From Geobacteraceae bacterium (GTDB taxonomy: Bacteria; Desulfobacterota; Desulfuromonadia; Geobacterales; Pseudopelobacteraceae): a stretch of DNA of 64,000 nt. The position numbers and the translations under genes were made by a program. Below are positions 7,014-15,850 of the stretch, piece after piece; position 1 is the stretch's first letter, and the number at the start of each line of letters is the position of its first letter. A model generated the notes under the pieces. It worked only from the letters and a program-made list of their open reading frames with translations, made no database searches and was not told where the DNA came from. Location of the stretch: positions 1-64,000 of the forward strand of contig JANXYR010000082.1 of the NCBI GenBank assembly GCA_025355965.1. The letters are read 5' to 3'.

Positions 7014-8002
7014 TATTGCCCCCTAGTGCTGCAAATCTTGCTGATCTGAATTGCTTTGTTGCCATGCTTAATGCCGGGGACACCAAAGTATTTAGGTACC
7101 CCCTCGACTTTGACAATCATATCACTCGAACTGGCCTTATCCAGCATTATTGTATCTCCAGGGGCTAAATCCAACAATTCGCGAAGCGTGATACTGGCGT
7201 TTCCCATCTCTACTGTCGCTTCCATCGGGGCCTCCATCAGCTCCGAAGAGAGTCGGAAAGACCACTGAGGATCGATTGCCATCATGTCGAACTGCATACC
7301 AGTCTTGAGCTTGTCCCGAATCGGATCAATGGTCATGAACGGCACTGCAAACATCATATTGCCGGAGACATCATCAATCTGAATCTTGAGGGTCATTGTT
7401 ACGATCTGATATTCGGGTGGGACAATATTGACCAGGCGCGGGTTTGTTTCCATACGCAGCAGGCTCATATGGGTTGCATACAGCGGCGCCCAGGCTTTTT
7501 CAAAATCCTGCAGCGCATCTCCGACAATCTTTTCCATCAGACGCAGTTCAATTGAAGTGAACATACGATTGGCAATCGGCACCTTTGCGCTGCCTGCGCC
7601 GCCCAGGAGACTATCGACCAGTGACAGCACCAGAGTACTGTCAAAAGAAATCAGTGCAGCACCCTTGAGTGGTTCAATCTTAAAAATTCCCATGCAGACC
7701 GGTGTCGGCAGGGTTTGAAGAAAGTCATCGAATTTATAGGAACGGGCGCCGACTTTTTTTATTTCAACTGATTTACGCAGACGGTTGGAGAGATTGACAC
7801 GGTTGGAGCGAATAAAACTGTCGTAAATAATATCCAGATTAGGAACAGACCCCTTTTGGGCATCCGAGTTGACCAAATCGTAGTTTGCAACCGTTCCCTC
7901 TGCTTTTGAAAGCTCCTTTTCAGGTTCAATGCGACCCTCAAAGACAGCATTGAGCAGCGCTTCAATCTCGGCTTTTGAGAGGATTTTTTCCATTGCGGCC
8001 AC
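7013..8002 (-). CDS. fliM: flagellar motor switch protein FliM
   Basis: 329 residues. The N-terminal LSKAEIEALLNAV is the CheY-P binding peptide (LSQxEIDALL in enterics). The middle CheC-like domain contains IYDSFIRSNRVNLSNRLRKS and the SLLGGAG motif, and the C-terminal SpoA domain contains ASITLRELLDLAPGDTI. FliM is the C-ring component that receives the chemotaxis signal. The frame opens with GTG at 8002 (preceded by AGGT), and an ATG follows three codons later at 7993; either may be used. It starts 9 nt after fliL. Confidence 0.96.
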   Translation of the reverse strand: MAAMEKILSKAEIEALLNAVFEGRIEPEKELSKAEGTVANYDLVNSDAQKGSVPNLDIIYDSFIRSNRVNLSNRLRKSVEIKKVGARSYKFDDFLQTLPTPVCMGIFKIEPLKGAALISFDSTLVLSLVDSLLGGAGSAKVPIANRMFTSIELRLMEKIVGDALQDFEKAWAPLYATHMSLLRMETNPRLVNIVPPEYQIVTMTLKIQIDDVSGNMMFAVPFMTIDPIRDKLKTGMQFDMMAIDPQWSFRLSSELMEAPMEATVEMGNASITLRELLDLAPGDTIMLDKASSSDMIVKVEGVPKYFGVPGIKHGNKAIQISKICSTRGQ

Positions 8003-8010
8003 TTCAGTAC

Positions 8011-8595
8011 CTACTGAACAACAAAATCAGTGAAATACACCTTGGCAATCTTGCCGGGAGGAATATTCTTGTTGATAGCTCCGAGGATTTCATCCTTGAG
8101 CGTATTTTTTCCCTGGACATCCTGAATATCCTGAAGTGTCTTCGCGCTGAGTAAAATCAGGATCGAATCTCGGATCGCAGCAAGCCGCCCCTCAATCTCT
8201 CCCTTGATGGCCGGGCTAACCATCTCCAGCTCAACTTTAACCTTGAGGTAGCGCAGTTCCTGACCGTCGTATATATTGACGATAAAGGGATCCATCGGAA
8301 ATATGTTGGCAGACGGGCCTGCGGCAGCCCCCCCGGCAGCGGGAGCAGCACCATGGCCGCCAGCTGCCGGGGCAGCTGCAGGAGCGCCATGACCGCCAGC
8401 TGCCGGGGCAGCTGCGCCCTCAGCCTGAGCGGCATCTCCCTCTGCTTTAGTCTTCTTGTCACTCTTACCCAGCACCATGAACAGAACAATGCCCAGAATC
8501 AGCGCCACTGCAACCGCTGCACCGATGATAATCAATTTTTTCTTGCCGCCGCCTTCAGCTTCGGCTTCTACCGGTGCCTGTTCTTCCTTGGCCAT
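8011..8595 (-). CDS. fliL: flagellar basal body-associated protein FliL
   Basis: 194 residues with GGAGGATGAC before the ATG. A short cytoplasmic N-terminus is followed by one membrane helix (residues about 18-42, KLIIIGAAVAVALILGIVLF), then an unusually long Ala/Gly/Pro/His-rich linker with near-repeats of APAAGGHG (about residues 58-95), then the periplasmic stomatin-like FliL domain (MDPFIVNIYDGQELRYLKV, cited in part, ending KVYFTDFVVQ). FliL rings surround stators and support torque. The linker is the most variable part and its GC-rich repeats are prone to slippage. Confidence 0.93.
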   Translation of the reverse strand: MAKEEQAPVEAEAEGGGKKKLIIIGAAVAVALILGIVLFMVLGKSDKKTKAEGDAAQAEGAAAPAAGGHGAPAAAPAAGGHGAAPAAGGAAAGPSANIFPMDPFIVNIYDGQELRYLKVKVELEMVSPAIKGEIEGRLAAIRDSILILLSAKTLQDIQDVQGKNTLKDEILGAINKNIPPGKIAKVYFTDFVVQ

Positions 8596-8688
8596 GTCAT
8601 CCTCCGCGAATGGATAATGAATTCAATGGATTAATTCGTCGTATTATGTAAAACGAATTGACTGTTTTTGCAACCAATTAAACAGCTA

Positions 8689-8724
8689 CGGATGCGTATC
8701 CGGAATTATATGGATACGCATCCG
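8689..8724 (-). terminator. perfect 13-bp inverted repeat between flgE and fliL
   Basis: CGGATGCGTATCC (8689-8701) and GGATACGCATCCG (8712-8724) form a perfect 13-bp stem with a 10-nt AT-rich loop, 26 nt after the flgE stop on the transcribed strand. The following bases are TAGCTGTTTAATT, not a clean T-run, so it may be a weak terminator, a processing or stability hairpin that lowers fliL-flhB expression relative to flgE, or a binding site. Confidence 0.55.
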
Positions 8725-8749
8725 CCTTTACTGTCTGACTACTTCCTGA

Positions 8750-9640
8750 TTAGCGTTTGAGATTCAATACTTCCTGAGTCATTTCATCCGCCGTTGTAAT
8801 GGTTTTAGAGTTGGCGGAATATGCCCGCTGAGTCAGGATCATCTTGACGAACTGACTGGCCATATCGACGTTGCTAATTTCAAGGCGGTTTGAGTAGATG
8901 CTGTCCGATGTTCCGTTGGCTATGTTGGCGGAAGAAGCGACATTTGAAAAAGCCACTATAGGCACACCAGAATTCGCTCCGGGCTGGAAAAGAGTACCCC
9001 CGACTTTACTCAGTCCGCTAGGATTCGGAGGATTTACGATAGCTATCACCCTATTGGTAGCAGCTGTAAATGTAGCGAGTCCTACATTACCCGCCGTATT
9101 ATAAAAGTAATTATTACCTAATTTATCCTGATAAGTAATAGCTCCGTTGCTGTCGATTTTTTGTATCTTCGCGAAATCCCCAGCAGTGGGAGGGACTGTA
9201 GCAGAATCTAAAAACTGAATTGGATCTCCGTTGGTATCTAGTACCTGATAGCCGTCCGGATTGACCAGGTGAAGAGTATCATCCACTCTGAAGGCCCCTG
9301 CTCGTGTCAGGTACGCCAGGTTCTGCGTAGCGACATTTGCATCACCAGCGGGCCTGCCGAGAGCAAAAAAGCTGTTCCCCTGAATAGCCACGTCGGACAC
9401 ACTCTCGGTTGTCTCAAAAGTTCCTTGTCCAAAAACGTTATCCACCTTCTGAATCTGGGTGCCACGACCGATTTGCGAATCGTTGCCGATGCTGGCGGAA
9501 AGTACGTCGGAAAAAAGTATGCGACCGCTTTTAAAGCCAATTGTATTGACGTTGGCAAGATTGTTGCCGATAACATTGATACCTTCTGCGTTGGACAAAA
9601 GACCGGATACGCCGGTAAACATAGCGGATGTTACACTCAT
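8750..9640 (-). CDS. flgE: flagellar hook protein FlgE, short form
   Basis: 296 residues with AAGGAGG before the ATG. The N-terminal heptad region MFTGVSGLLSNAEGINVIGNN with NLANVNTIGFKS is the flagellar rod/hook signature, and the C-terminal coiled region NVDMASQFVKMILTQRAYSAN matches the FlgE/F/G family end. The variable middle domain is small: enteric FlgE is about 400 residues. The position after flgD and the TIGR02530 gene, and the SAMFTGVSGL start, favour FlgE over FlgG. It polymerises to form the hook outside the outer membrane, exported by the type III apparatus without a signal peptide. Confidence 0.88.
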   Translation of the reverse strand: MSVTSAMFTGVSGLLSNAEGINVIGNNLANVNTIGFKSGRILFSDVLSASIGNDSQIGRGTQIQKVDNVFGQGTFETTESVSDVAIQGNSFFALGRPAGDANVATQNLAYLTRAGAFRVDDTLHLVNPDGYQVLDTNGDPIQFLDSATVPPTAGDFAKIQKIDSNGAITYQDKLGNNYFYNTAGNVGLATFTAATNRVIAIVNPPNPSGLSKVGGTLFQPGANSGVPIVAFSNVASSANIANGTSDSIYSNRLEISNVDMASQFVKMILTQRAYSANSKTITTADEMTQEVLNLKR

Positions 9641-9742
9641 TTTGTTGCCTCCTTGTTTTTGCGTGAGAGTTTATTGCGTGAAACGCGTCAATCGATCGGC
9701 GTTTCGGGGGCTTCCTCTCGGAGGACCAGCCCTGTTGCGTTT

Positions 9743-10132
9743 TTAAATGATTACTGCTGAATCAATGTTGGTAAAAACATTCCCCTTCATCTGTGTTCGG
9801 TCCATGGCGGTTACAACTGTCCGGTTTTTGATACTGACTACCAGCGCAGAATCTCCCATCATGACCAGCGATTCCTTCCCCCCTTTTTGGGCGACACTGT
9901 TGACAGCCCCTTCAAGATTGGCAAGGTCATTGGCTGAAAAATTTATGTTGCGTGCCCGGAGACGATCCTGAGCGTGCTGTGAAAACTTGACCTCCTGTGC
10001 CGGCAATTTTGTATCCAGCACCGATGCGAACGACGGACCGTTTACTTGACCGGTATTACCTGTTCTTGCCGGTTGCGGGCGATCAATCTTACCCGGCTGA
10101 ACCGGATTTGGTAAAAAAATCTGATCTACCAT
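9743..10132 (-). CDS. flagellar operon protein, TIGR02530 family
   Basis: 129 residues. The C-terminal half carries VKFSQHAQDRLRARNINFS, then KGGKESLVMMGDSALVVSIKNRTVVTAMD, of which the FSxHAxxRLxxR and ALVVSxxNxTVVTA parts are the TIGR02530 landmarks. The family is found between flgD and flgE in many flagellar operons (related to Bacillus YlxF/YlzI-region proteins) and has no firmly assigned role; a part in hook assembly is inferred from position. The N-terminal 45 residues are Pro-rich and probably disordered. It lies 6 nt after flgD. Confidence 0.85.
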   Translation of the reverse strand: MVDQIFLPNPVQPGKIDRPQPARTGNTGQVNGPSFASVLDTKLPAQEVKFSQHAQDRLRARNINFSANDLANLEGAVNSVAQKGGKESLVMMGDSALVVSIKNRTVVTAMDRTQMKGNVFTNIDSAVII

Positions 10133-10138
10133 GGCGTG

Positions 10139-10798
10139 TTACACCCCCAAACTAATGACATCGGACAACGCAACTGAGGTAGAACCGATTGTCAGCCATG
10201 GTGTACTGCCAGAGAGATCAACTCCGTCTATTTTTCCTGTGGTGTAGGTGGTTGCCTTTATGGCACTGCCGCTTGCCGAGGTTGCGGTAACGGCAAAGGT
10301 ATATGACCCGGCGGGAAGTAAGACCCCACTACTGTCACGGCCATCCCAGGAAAAGCTTCTGTCACCTGAAGCGAGTGATCCGAGAGCTGCAGTTTTAACT
10401 GTATTACCGGCGCTATCAGTAACTGTAATCTGTGCTGATGCTGCAGAACTCGGCAGATTAAATTCCAGGGACGCAGAAGAGCTGCCGTCTAATGTTGCAG
10501 TGTTACCATTCGCCTTGACATCCTTACCGATAAACGAAACTGCAGTAAGGCTGATGGAGTTGTTTTGAGCTGTCAGCAGGCTATTCAGCGACGTATTACT
10601 ATTATACGACTGCTCAACCAGAGACAGCTGCGAGAGCTGATCCAGCATTGCACTAGCATCCTGTGGTTTCAGAGGATCCTGGTACTGCAACTGGGCAATA
10701 AACAGCTTCATGAAGTCATCCTTGTTCATTCCAAGAGATTTCTTCATTGCTGCTGCCGTTGCGGTTGGGTCTGTTGTTGAAGTTACGGTACTTACCAT
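10139..10798 (-). CDS. flgD: flagellar hook assembly protein FlgD
   Basis: 219 residues with GAGGTG before the ATG. The conserved N-terminal domain contains LGMNKDDFMKLFIAQLQYQD, PLKPQDASAM and QLSQLSLVEQ, which defines FlgD. The C-terminal part is a FlgD Ig-like/Tudor domain with FSWDGRDSSGVLLPAGSYTF. FlgD is the hook cap needed for FlgE polymerisation and is exported before the substrate switch. It follows fliK by 17 nt. Confidence 0.95.
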   Translation of the reverse strand: MVSTVTSTTDPTATAAAMKKSLGMNKDDFMKLFIAQLQYQDPLKPQDASAMLDQLSQLSLVEQSYNSNTSLNSLLTAQNNSISLTAVSFIGKDVKANGNTATLDGSSSASLEFNLPSSAASAQITVTDSAGNTVKTAALGSLASGDRSFSWDGRDSSGVLLPAGSYTFAVTATSASGSAIKATTYTTGKIDGVDLSGSTPWLTIGSTSVALSDVISLGV

Positions 10799-10815
10799 TT
10801 TATTTCACCTCGCTT

Positions 10816-12672
10816 TCAATAATGAATGTCGAGCATCGATTGACCTTGCTGCCTTTGATATGCAGCTTGTCCTGAGGGGAAATCCGCCTTTGTGACCTGA
10901 TAGCCGTACGGCGATGCCCAGGACTGTTGTTGCTGTTGCTGTTTGGCCAGTTCACGCCAGGCATTCTGGTTCTGCCCCTGGTTTCCTGAACCTTTTCCGC
11001 CGGTAGTAACATCAAAGGATTCCATGGTAATGTTTTGACGAGCCAGAGATTCTTTGAGTGCATCGGTGTGCTGAACGATAATATCCCGTACCGACCTGTT
11101 TTCGGTCACAATTTCAACCGAAAGTTTTTGCCCCTGAAGATTCAGGTTCATTTTCAGCTCACCAAGGCTGTCTGGTGAAAGCGTCAACGTAATCTGTTGA
11201 CTGCCAGGCTTTACATCGTGCTGCACCAGGCGTTCTTTAACCTGTTGCATAACCTGTTCCGGAACGTCCTGCCGGACAGGTTCAACAAAAGCCGCTTTTG
11301 TAGAAAGTGATGAAACCTTTTGATGTTCAGACCCCAATTGGGTGCTCATATTCTGCGCTAACGTCTGGTTATCAGAGGTGCTCCCTGATTGCCCCTGATT
11401 GCCTTCTCCCCCTTGTGAAGTGCCTGAACCCAAGGTTGATTCGCTTGCAGACTCTGCGTTTTTCAGTAATGGCGCCACTTCTTTCGCATTGCTCGGATCA
11501 TTAGCCGTTCGAACCTTTTCTATCTGCTGCTCAGGGTTAAGCTGCTTTAGAGCGGTACGTTGTCCCTGTACTAATGCTGCAGATCGATTTTCAGCTAAAA
11601 CTGCTGCAGTTGTTATCCGCGCGGTAATCGGTTGGGGCTGCGATAGTTGTATCTCTAACTCCGATTCCAATGACGGGGTTGGTGCCGATGCGGTCAGAGG
11701 AGCTGACAATTTTTCATTAGCATGCTGATTTGCATCCTGCGGGACGATTGTCTCGTCTGGCACCGCGATTGCTGCAGTTATTGGTGGGAGTATCACTGGA
11801 GCTTTTGCCGGTTCAAGTACAATTTGCTCCGCCTTGGTTTTCTCAGGTGAGGCAGAAATAATCTCCGATTTTTCTGAAGCTGCAGCTATTTTCAGCTTGT
11901 TGAGATCCGACATTCTGTCAGATTTTACCTGTTGTAATTGGTTTTCAGTGGCAGAGGACTTTAGTTCTACCGGTACCTCTTCCGGCTGTTTCATAACTGG
12001 CGGAGCAGAAATGACAACAGACTGTTCTAAAACGACGGCTACCTTCTGTAGCGTGTCAGCTGAAAGTGTTGTCAGCTTGTTGACATCCGACATTCTGTCA
12101 GATTTTACCTGTTGTGATGCGTTTTCAGCGGCAGGGGGCTGTAGTTCTAGCGGCACCTGTCCCGACCGTTTCAAAATTGGCGGAGCAGAAATGACAGCAG
12201 GCTGTTCTGAAACTACGGCTACCTTCTGTAGTGTGTCATCTGGCTGTGTTGTCAGGTTATTGACATCCGGCATTCTGTCGGGTTGTGCGTAGGCTGACAA
12301 AACCATCGCCATCTGAGACGCCAGAGCAGTTGAATCGCTGCCCTGCATTGCAGTAGCATCACTAACTTCTGTTTTTTCTGCGACCTCCGCCACTTTTGTT
12401 TCTACAGTCTCTAATGGCAATACGGAAAGCCCTGCCAGCAGATCAACAACTAGGTTCTCTGCACCGGTTTCAAGCGGCAGCTGTTCTGCTTGCCCGGAAT
12501 CAGACAGAGCCGTCAGCTTTGCAAGAGACTGAATCCCACTCAACGTTTCGGCAAAGTTTCCGCCGCTTTGCGGCACGCCGTCCGTCATTACGGCAACTGG
12601 TAAGGTTGCTTCCGGTGTTACGGGCTGCGTTACTGTCAGCATGGAAGCTGCATTTATTTGTCCATTAATCAT
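10816..12672 (-). CDS. fliK: flagellar hook-length control protein FliK
   Basis: The frame can open with GTG at 12681, but AGGAGG sits right at that codon, so the ATG at 12672 (8 nt spacing, MINGQINAAS) is the better start, giving 618 residues. The first two thirds are low-complexity, Pro/Ala/Gln-rich and contain a 60-residue tandem repeat. The C-terminal Flg_hook domain includes QQITLTLSPDSLGELKMNL, then LSVEIVTENRSVRDII and LKESLARQNI, typical of FliK. FliK is a secreted ruler that triggers FlhB to switch from hook to filament export. The tail is Gln-rich (a run of Gln in KQQQQQQ). Confidence 0.93.
   Translation of the reverse strand: MINGQINAASMLTVTQPVTPEATLPVAVMTDGVPQSGGNFAETLSGIQSLAKLTALSDSGQAEQLPLETGAENLVVDLLAGLSVLPLETVETKVAEVAEKTEVSDATAMQGSDSTALASQMAMVLSAYAQPDRMPDVNNLTTQPDDTLQKVAVVSEQPAVISAPPILKRSGQVPLELQPPAAENASQQVKSDRMSDVNKLTTLSADTLQKVAVVLEQSVVISAPPVMKQPEEVPVELKSSATENQLQQVKSDRMSDLNKLKIAAASEKSEIISASPEKTKAEQIVLEPAKAPVILPPITAAIAVPDETIVPQDANQHANEKLSAPLTASAPTPSLESELEIQLSQPQPITARITTAAVLAENRSAALVQGQRTALKQLNPEQQIEKVRTANDPSNAKEVAPLLKNAESASESTLGSGTSQGGEGNQGQSGSTSDNQTLAQNMSTQLGSEHQKVSSLSTKAAFVEPVRQDVPEQVMQQVKERLVQHDVKPGSQQITLTLSPDSLGELKMNLNLQGQKLSVEIVTENRSVRDIIVQHTDALKESLARQNITMESFDVTTGGKGSGNQGQNQNAWRELAKQQQQQQSWASPYGYQVTKADFPSGQAAYQRQQGQSMLDIHY
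11812..12279 (-). repeat. 60-residue tandem repeat inside fliK
   Basis: Three copies of a 180-bp unit start at DRMPDVNNL, DRMSDVNKL and DRMSDLNKL, exactly 60 codons apart. Each continues LQKVAVV(S/L)EQxxVISAPP, with the third copy degenerate. The DNA units are similar enough for recombination to change copy number, and FliK length sets hook length. Confidence 0.85.
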
Positions 12673-12738
12673 TGTTTTCACCTCCTTTCTGTCTGGATTT
12701 TTATGGAGTGGACATTTCTGCTGTCCATAAATTCAAAG

Positions 12739-13314
12739 TTATTTTTCCTGCAGGTTATCAGTCACCCACTTGATCACGCGCGGCTGGCTGATAAACGGTA
12801 CCAACTTAGCAACCGACTTCGTGTCCATTCTACTCAGCAGCGAAAGGGCAAGATCCTCTTTCAGCGTGTCAATCATCTTGCCGGCCTGTTCACTTTTCAT
12901 GGTTTTAAACAGTTTGACCATTTTCTGAATCTTCTCGTCCTTCTTTTTCTTCTGAGCATCAGACTGAGCTTTCAGGGAATCATCCATCCGTTTTTTGCTG
13001 TCTTCAAGCGCTTTTACCTGTGCTTCAAGCTTTGCGCTCAGTTTTTTCAGTTCCTGTTCCTTGGCAGCCAGAGCGGCCTCTTTTTCGGCCAACTGCTGAC
13101 GACGGGCATCCTGAAGTGCTTTTTCCTCACGGGCTGCATGAGTCGCATTGGCCGGCGGTTGGCTGGTTGATGCAGTGTCCTTGACCGCCTCTGCAGTGGA
13201 TTTAGACGCTGCTTCATTCTGGGCAGCAGCAAGGACAGCAGGCAGTTTGTAATGTGACAGAACGAGCGAACCCGCAAATAAAAATATAAATAATATAATT
13301 CTTTTATTATTCAC
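12739..13314 (-). CDS. motE: MotE-family flagellar protein (MgtE-N-like coiled coil)
   Basis: 191 residues. There is an N-terminal signal-anchor (residues about 5-22), a long charged coiled coil from about residue 60 to 125 rich in Lys, Glu and Ala, and a C-terminal MgtE intracellular N-like domain: KMVKLFKTMKSEQAGKMID, LALSLLSRMDTKSVAKLVPF. MotE family proteins support stator function or FliK-region functions in Rhizobiales and Geobacter relatives. It lies between fliJ and fliK, overlapping fliJ by 4 nt, so it is part of the operon. The exact role here is inferred. Confidence 0.8.
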   Translation of the reverse strand: MNNKRIILFIFLFAGSLVLSHYKLPAVLAAAQNEAASKSTAEAVKDTASTSQPPANATHAAREEKALQDARRQQLAEKEAALAAKEQELKKLSAKLEAQVKALEDSKKRMDDSLKAQSDAQKKKKDEKIQKMVKLFKTMKSEQAGKMIDTLKEDLALSLLSRMDTKSVAKLVPFISQPRVIKWVTDNLQEK

Positions 13315-13754
13315 GTCGGTTTAACCTTCTTTTGGACAGATATTTCGTCAAGAAAGTTCCGCTCCTTAGTTGCCATCTCCTGTCGAAATTCAGCTGCTTT
13401 TTTCTCTTTTAACGACTCAAGCACTTTTTTTTCCTTACTTGCTTCCATTAAATCAGATCGCTTCTCGTTCATAATACGGCCAAGTTGCTCGATCTGTTCT
13501 TTTTGCTGGACGATTGTTTCGCGCTTGCGAGCAAAAAAATCTGAATACATACGCATATCATCAATGCATTCTATCTCCTGCTGGCAACGATAAAACTCTT
13601 GCGCCAATATTTCGATCAGCTCTTCTTCTCTCTTCAGTTCCTGGTCAGCCTGTTCAAGCACTTGCTGTGATACTGCAAACTCTTGCTTGCGGAGCTTTTC
13701 CATCTCTCGGCGGTAGACCAGTACCTGCTCCAGTTCGAATTTTTTGCCAGCCAT
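13311..13754 (-). CDS. fliJ: flagellar export chaperone FliJ
   Basis: 147 residues, almost entirely predicted coiled coil (EKLRKQEFAVSQQVLEQADQ and continuing heptads), as in FliJ, which inserts into the FliI hexamer like the F1 gamma subunit. FLARKRETI-type residues near the middle match the family. It follows fliI by 30 nt and overlaps motE by 4 nt. Confidence 0.9.
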   Translation of the reverse strand: MAGKKFELEQVLVYRREMEKLRKQEFAVSQQVLEQADQELKREEELIEILAQEFYRCQQEIECIDDMRMYSDFFARKRETIVQQKEQIEQLGRIMNEKRSDLMEASKEKKVLESLKEKKAAEFRQEMATKERNFLDEISVQKKVKPT

Positions 13755-13784
13755 AGCCCATTACTCCTCGACTAACAGCCGAAA

Positions 13785-15104
13785 TCAGGATGAAAAAATT
13801 GACTTCATATCCTGTACCGCTTCTTCCAACATGACCGGGTCATGCACTGCCTGTTTCATAAATGACTGCATTTGCTTAATATGCTCTACAGCATAATCTA
13901 TACCAGTATTGCTACCTGCTTTATATGCGCCGATATTTATTAAATCCTCAGACTGCCGATAAGTTGCCAACACTTCCTTGAATTTAGATGCCAAGTCCAG
14001 ATGTTCTTCCGACGCCACGTCTGTCATTACACGACTTGCGCTCGACAAAACATCAATCGGTGGATATATGTTACGGGCCGCCATATCACGCGATAATACA
14101 ATGTGACCATCAAGAATACTGCGCATGGCGTCCGAAATAGGTTCATTGAAGTCGTCACCCTCCACGAGAACCGTGTATAGCGCAGTGATGCTCCCTTCAG
14201 GAAAATTACCCGTTCGCTCAAGCAGTTTCGGCAGCGCAGCAAAAACGGATGGGGTATAACCCTTTGTGGTGGGAGGTTCACCAATAGCAAGACCAACCTC
14301 GCGCATCGCCATTGCGAAACGGGTTGCCGAATCCATCATTAGCAGAACTTTTTTCCCCTGATTTTTAAAATACTCCGCTATCGTTGTTGCGATATAGGCA
14401 CCGCGCATCCTCACTAGAGGAGGTTGGTCGGACGTTGCTACTACTACTACAGACTTATGAAGCCCCTGTTCCTGCAGATCCTTTTCAATAAACTCACGTA
14501 GTTCGCGACCACGTTCGCCAATCAGAGCGATTACGTTCACATCGGCTTCCGTATAGCGGGCGATCATTCCCAACAAGGTTGACTTCCCTACGCCGGAGCC
14601 GGCCATTATACCAACACGCTGCCCACGGCCACAGGTCAGCAAACCATTTATGCTACGAATACCGAGATCAAGCGGTTTCCGAATCGGTGGACGCGACATC
14701 GGGTTCACTGGCAGCGCATAGATGGGATATTCTTCCTCTACATGGATCGGCCCCTTATCGTCAATCGGGTTGCCCAGACCGTCAATAACACGTCCCAACA
14801 TGAGCGGGCCGACTCCCAACGTAGCATTGTCGCGCCGGACTGAAATCAGGCTGTCAAGACCAACACCCCTTAGCTCACCAAGTGGCATCAATAGAGTTTT
14901 GTTGTTACGAAAGCCGACTACTTCTGCCGGAATAGGATCGCCTTCTACCGGCTTTATTTCACAGATGGCCCCAACCGATGTATCAGGGCAATACCCCTCG
15001 ATTACCAGGCCGACTACCTGCGTGACCTTACCATGCAGCCTGACAGGATTTGCGATCGCTAGCGCAGAACTATATTTTTTTAGATTGATCTTTGTGTCAG
15101 GCAT
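13785..15104 (-). CDS. fliI: flagellum-specific ATPase FliI
   Basis: 439 residues, the standard FliI length. The Walker A loop GSGVGKST is at residues 169-176, followed by ALIGERGRELREFIE and the Walker B region VLLMMDSATRFAMAMREVGL, and then the arginine-rich SITALYTVLVEGDD region. The hexameric ATPase energises unfolding and unloading of export substrates at the flagellar base. The Shine-Dalgarno sequence is weak, so translation may depend on fliH just upstream (stop at 15122). Confidence 0.97.
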   Translation of the reverse strand: MPDTKINLKKYSSALAIANPVRLHGKVTQVVGLVIEGYCPDTSVGAICEIKPVEGDPIPAEVVGFRNNKTLLMPLGELRGVGLDSLISVRRDNATLGVGPLMLGRVIDGLGNPIDDKGPIHVEEEYPIYALPVNPMSRPPIRKPLDLGIRSINGLLTCGRGQRVGIMAGSGVGKSTLLGMIARYTEADVNVIALIGERGRELREFIEKDLQEQGLHKSVVVVATSDQPPLVRMRGAYIATTIAEYFKNQGKKVLLMMDSATRFAMAMREVGLAIGEPPTTKGYTPSVFAALPKLLERTGNFPEGSITALYTVLVEGDDFNEPISDAMRSILDGHIVLSRDMAARNIYPPIDVLSSASRVMTDVASEEHLDLASKFKEVLATYRQSEDLINIGAYKAGSNTGIDYAVEHIKQMQSFMKQAVHDPVMLEEAVQDMKSIFSS

Positions 15105-15121
15105 ATTGCTTCATGTCAGCG

Positions 15122-15850
15122 TCACGGCTCTTCAACTACAACAGCAGCAGTGCGTTGTTCAAGGAGACTGCGGTATATTTGATCCATCTGCCCATCCAAA
15201 GATGCGTCAACAGTTCCCATTGCCGTATCCACCAGACAGAAGCCGGTAACAACCGATGGATCCGGCTTGAGCTGCAACCGCTCATTTAGCAATTCCTTCT
15301 GTAGCAATTCATCACGTCCGGAAGTAATAAGCAGGTAATCATCCGGATTTAGGCGAACGGTTATCTCTTCTCGAGCCGATAATCCTGAAAGTGCATTCTG
15401 TACTACCCCGGCAATAATCGAGCGATCCTGACTTATCTCCCTGATTATAACCTTGCGGGCTACGAGCATAACCAGTTTTATTAATTCGTCCTCTGATTCC
15501 CGTAAAATTTTATCTCTCAGGTTGTGTATTGTTTCGCTGGATGATCTCAATGCCCTAAAAACATTGATGAGACCCCGTTCAGCCAGATCTTTGCCCTCTT
15601 TGAGGCCGGCATTAAATGAATCACTTATTCTCTCGTTAAGCTCATCTTCACTTATTTCAATGGGAGCAACGACATCACCCTGCTCGGAGTCCTGAGAGTT
15701 AAAACCTTGATATAGTCCCATCGGCACAAAGCCCCCGGCACTCTCTGCTCCAGAAACTACTGCGCCCGACTGTCCGATGTTTCTAAAATTGAATTCTGAA
15801 ATACATGAACTGTCTTGATCGGCCAGCTTTATGATCTTAAACGAGGACAT
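15122..15850 (-). CDS. fliH: flagellar assembly protein FliH
   Basis: The start is taken at ATG 15850 (MSSFKIIKLADQ), preceded by GGGGAAG; the longer frame back to 15907 would overlap fliG deeply. This gives 242 residues. The N-terminal half is poorly conserved, then EISEDELNERISDSFNAGLK and EGKDLAERGL lead into the FliH C-terminal domain (KLVMLVARKVIIREISQD, EITVRLNPDDYLLI), resembling V-ATPase E subunits. FliH binds FliI and FliN, bringing the ATPase to the C-ring. It overlaps the end of fliG by 14 nt. Confidence 0.92.
   Translation of the reverse strand: MSSFKIIKLADQDSSCISEFNFRNIGQSGAVVSGAESAGGFVPMGLYQGFNSQDSEQGDVVAPIEISEDELNERISDSFNAGLKEGKDLAERGLINVFRALRSSSETIHNLRDKILRESEDELIKLVMLVARKVIIREISQDRSIIAGVVQNALSGLSAREEITVRLNPDDYLLITSGRDELLQKELLNERLQLKPDPSVVTGFCLVDTAMGTVDASLDGQMDQIYRSLLEQRTAAVVVEEP

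Noticed and set aside
8641-8690. Promoter for fliL downstream of the flgE hairpin
   Set aside because: No sigma-54, sigma-28 or good sigma-70 match could be found; the segment is only AT-rich.
12658-13170. 170-codon plus-strand frame opposite motE and the fliK start
   Set aside because: Phe/Leu-rich mirror of a Lys/Glu coiled coil; no ribosome binding site or conservation.
14722-15249. 175-codon plus-strand frame across fliI and fliH
   Set aside because: Shadow of two real genes, Ser/Pro-rich, no recognisable domain.
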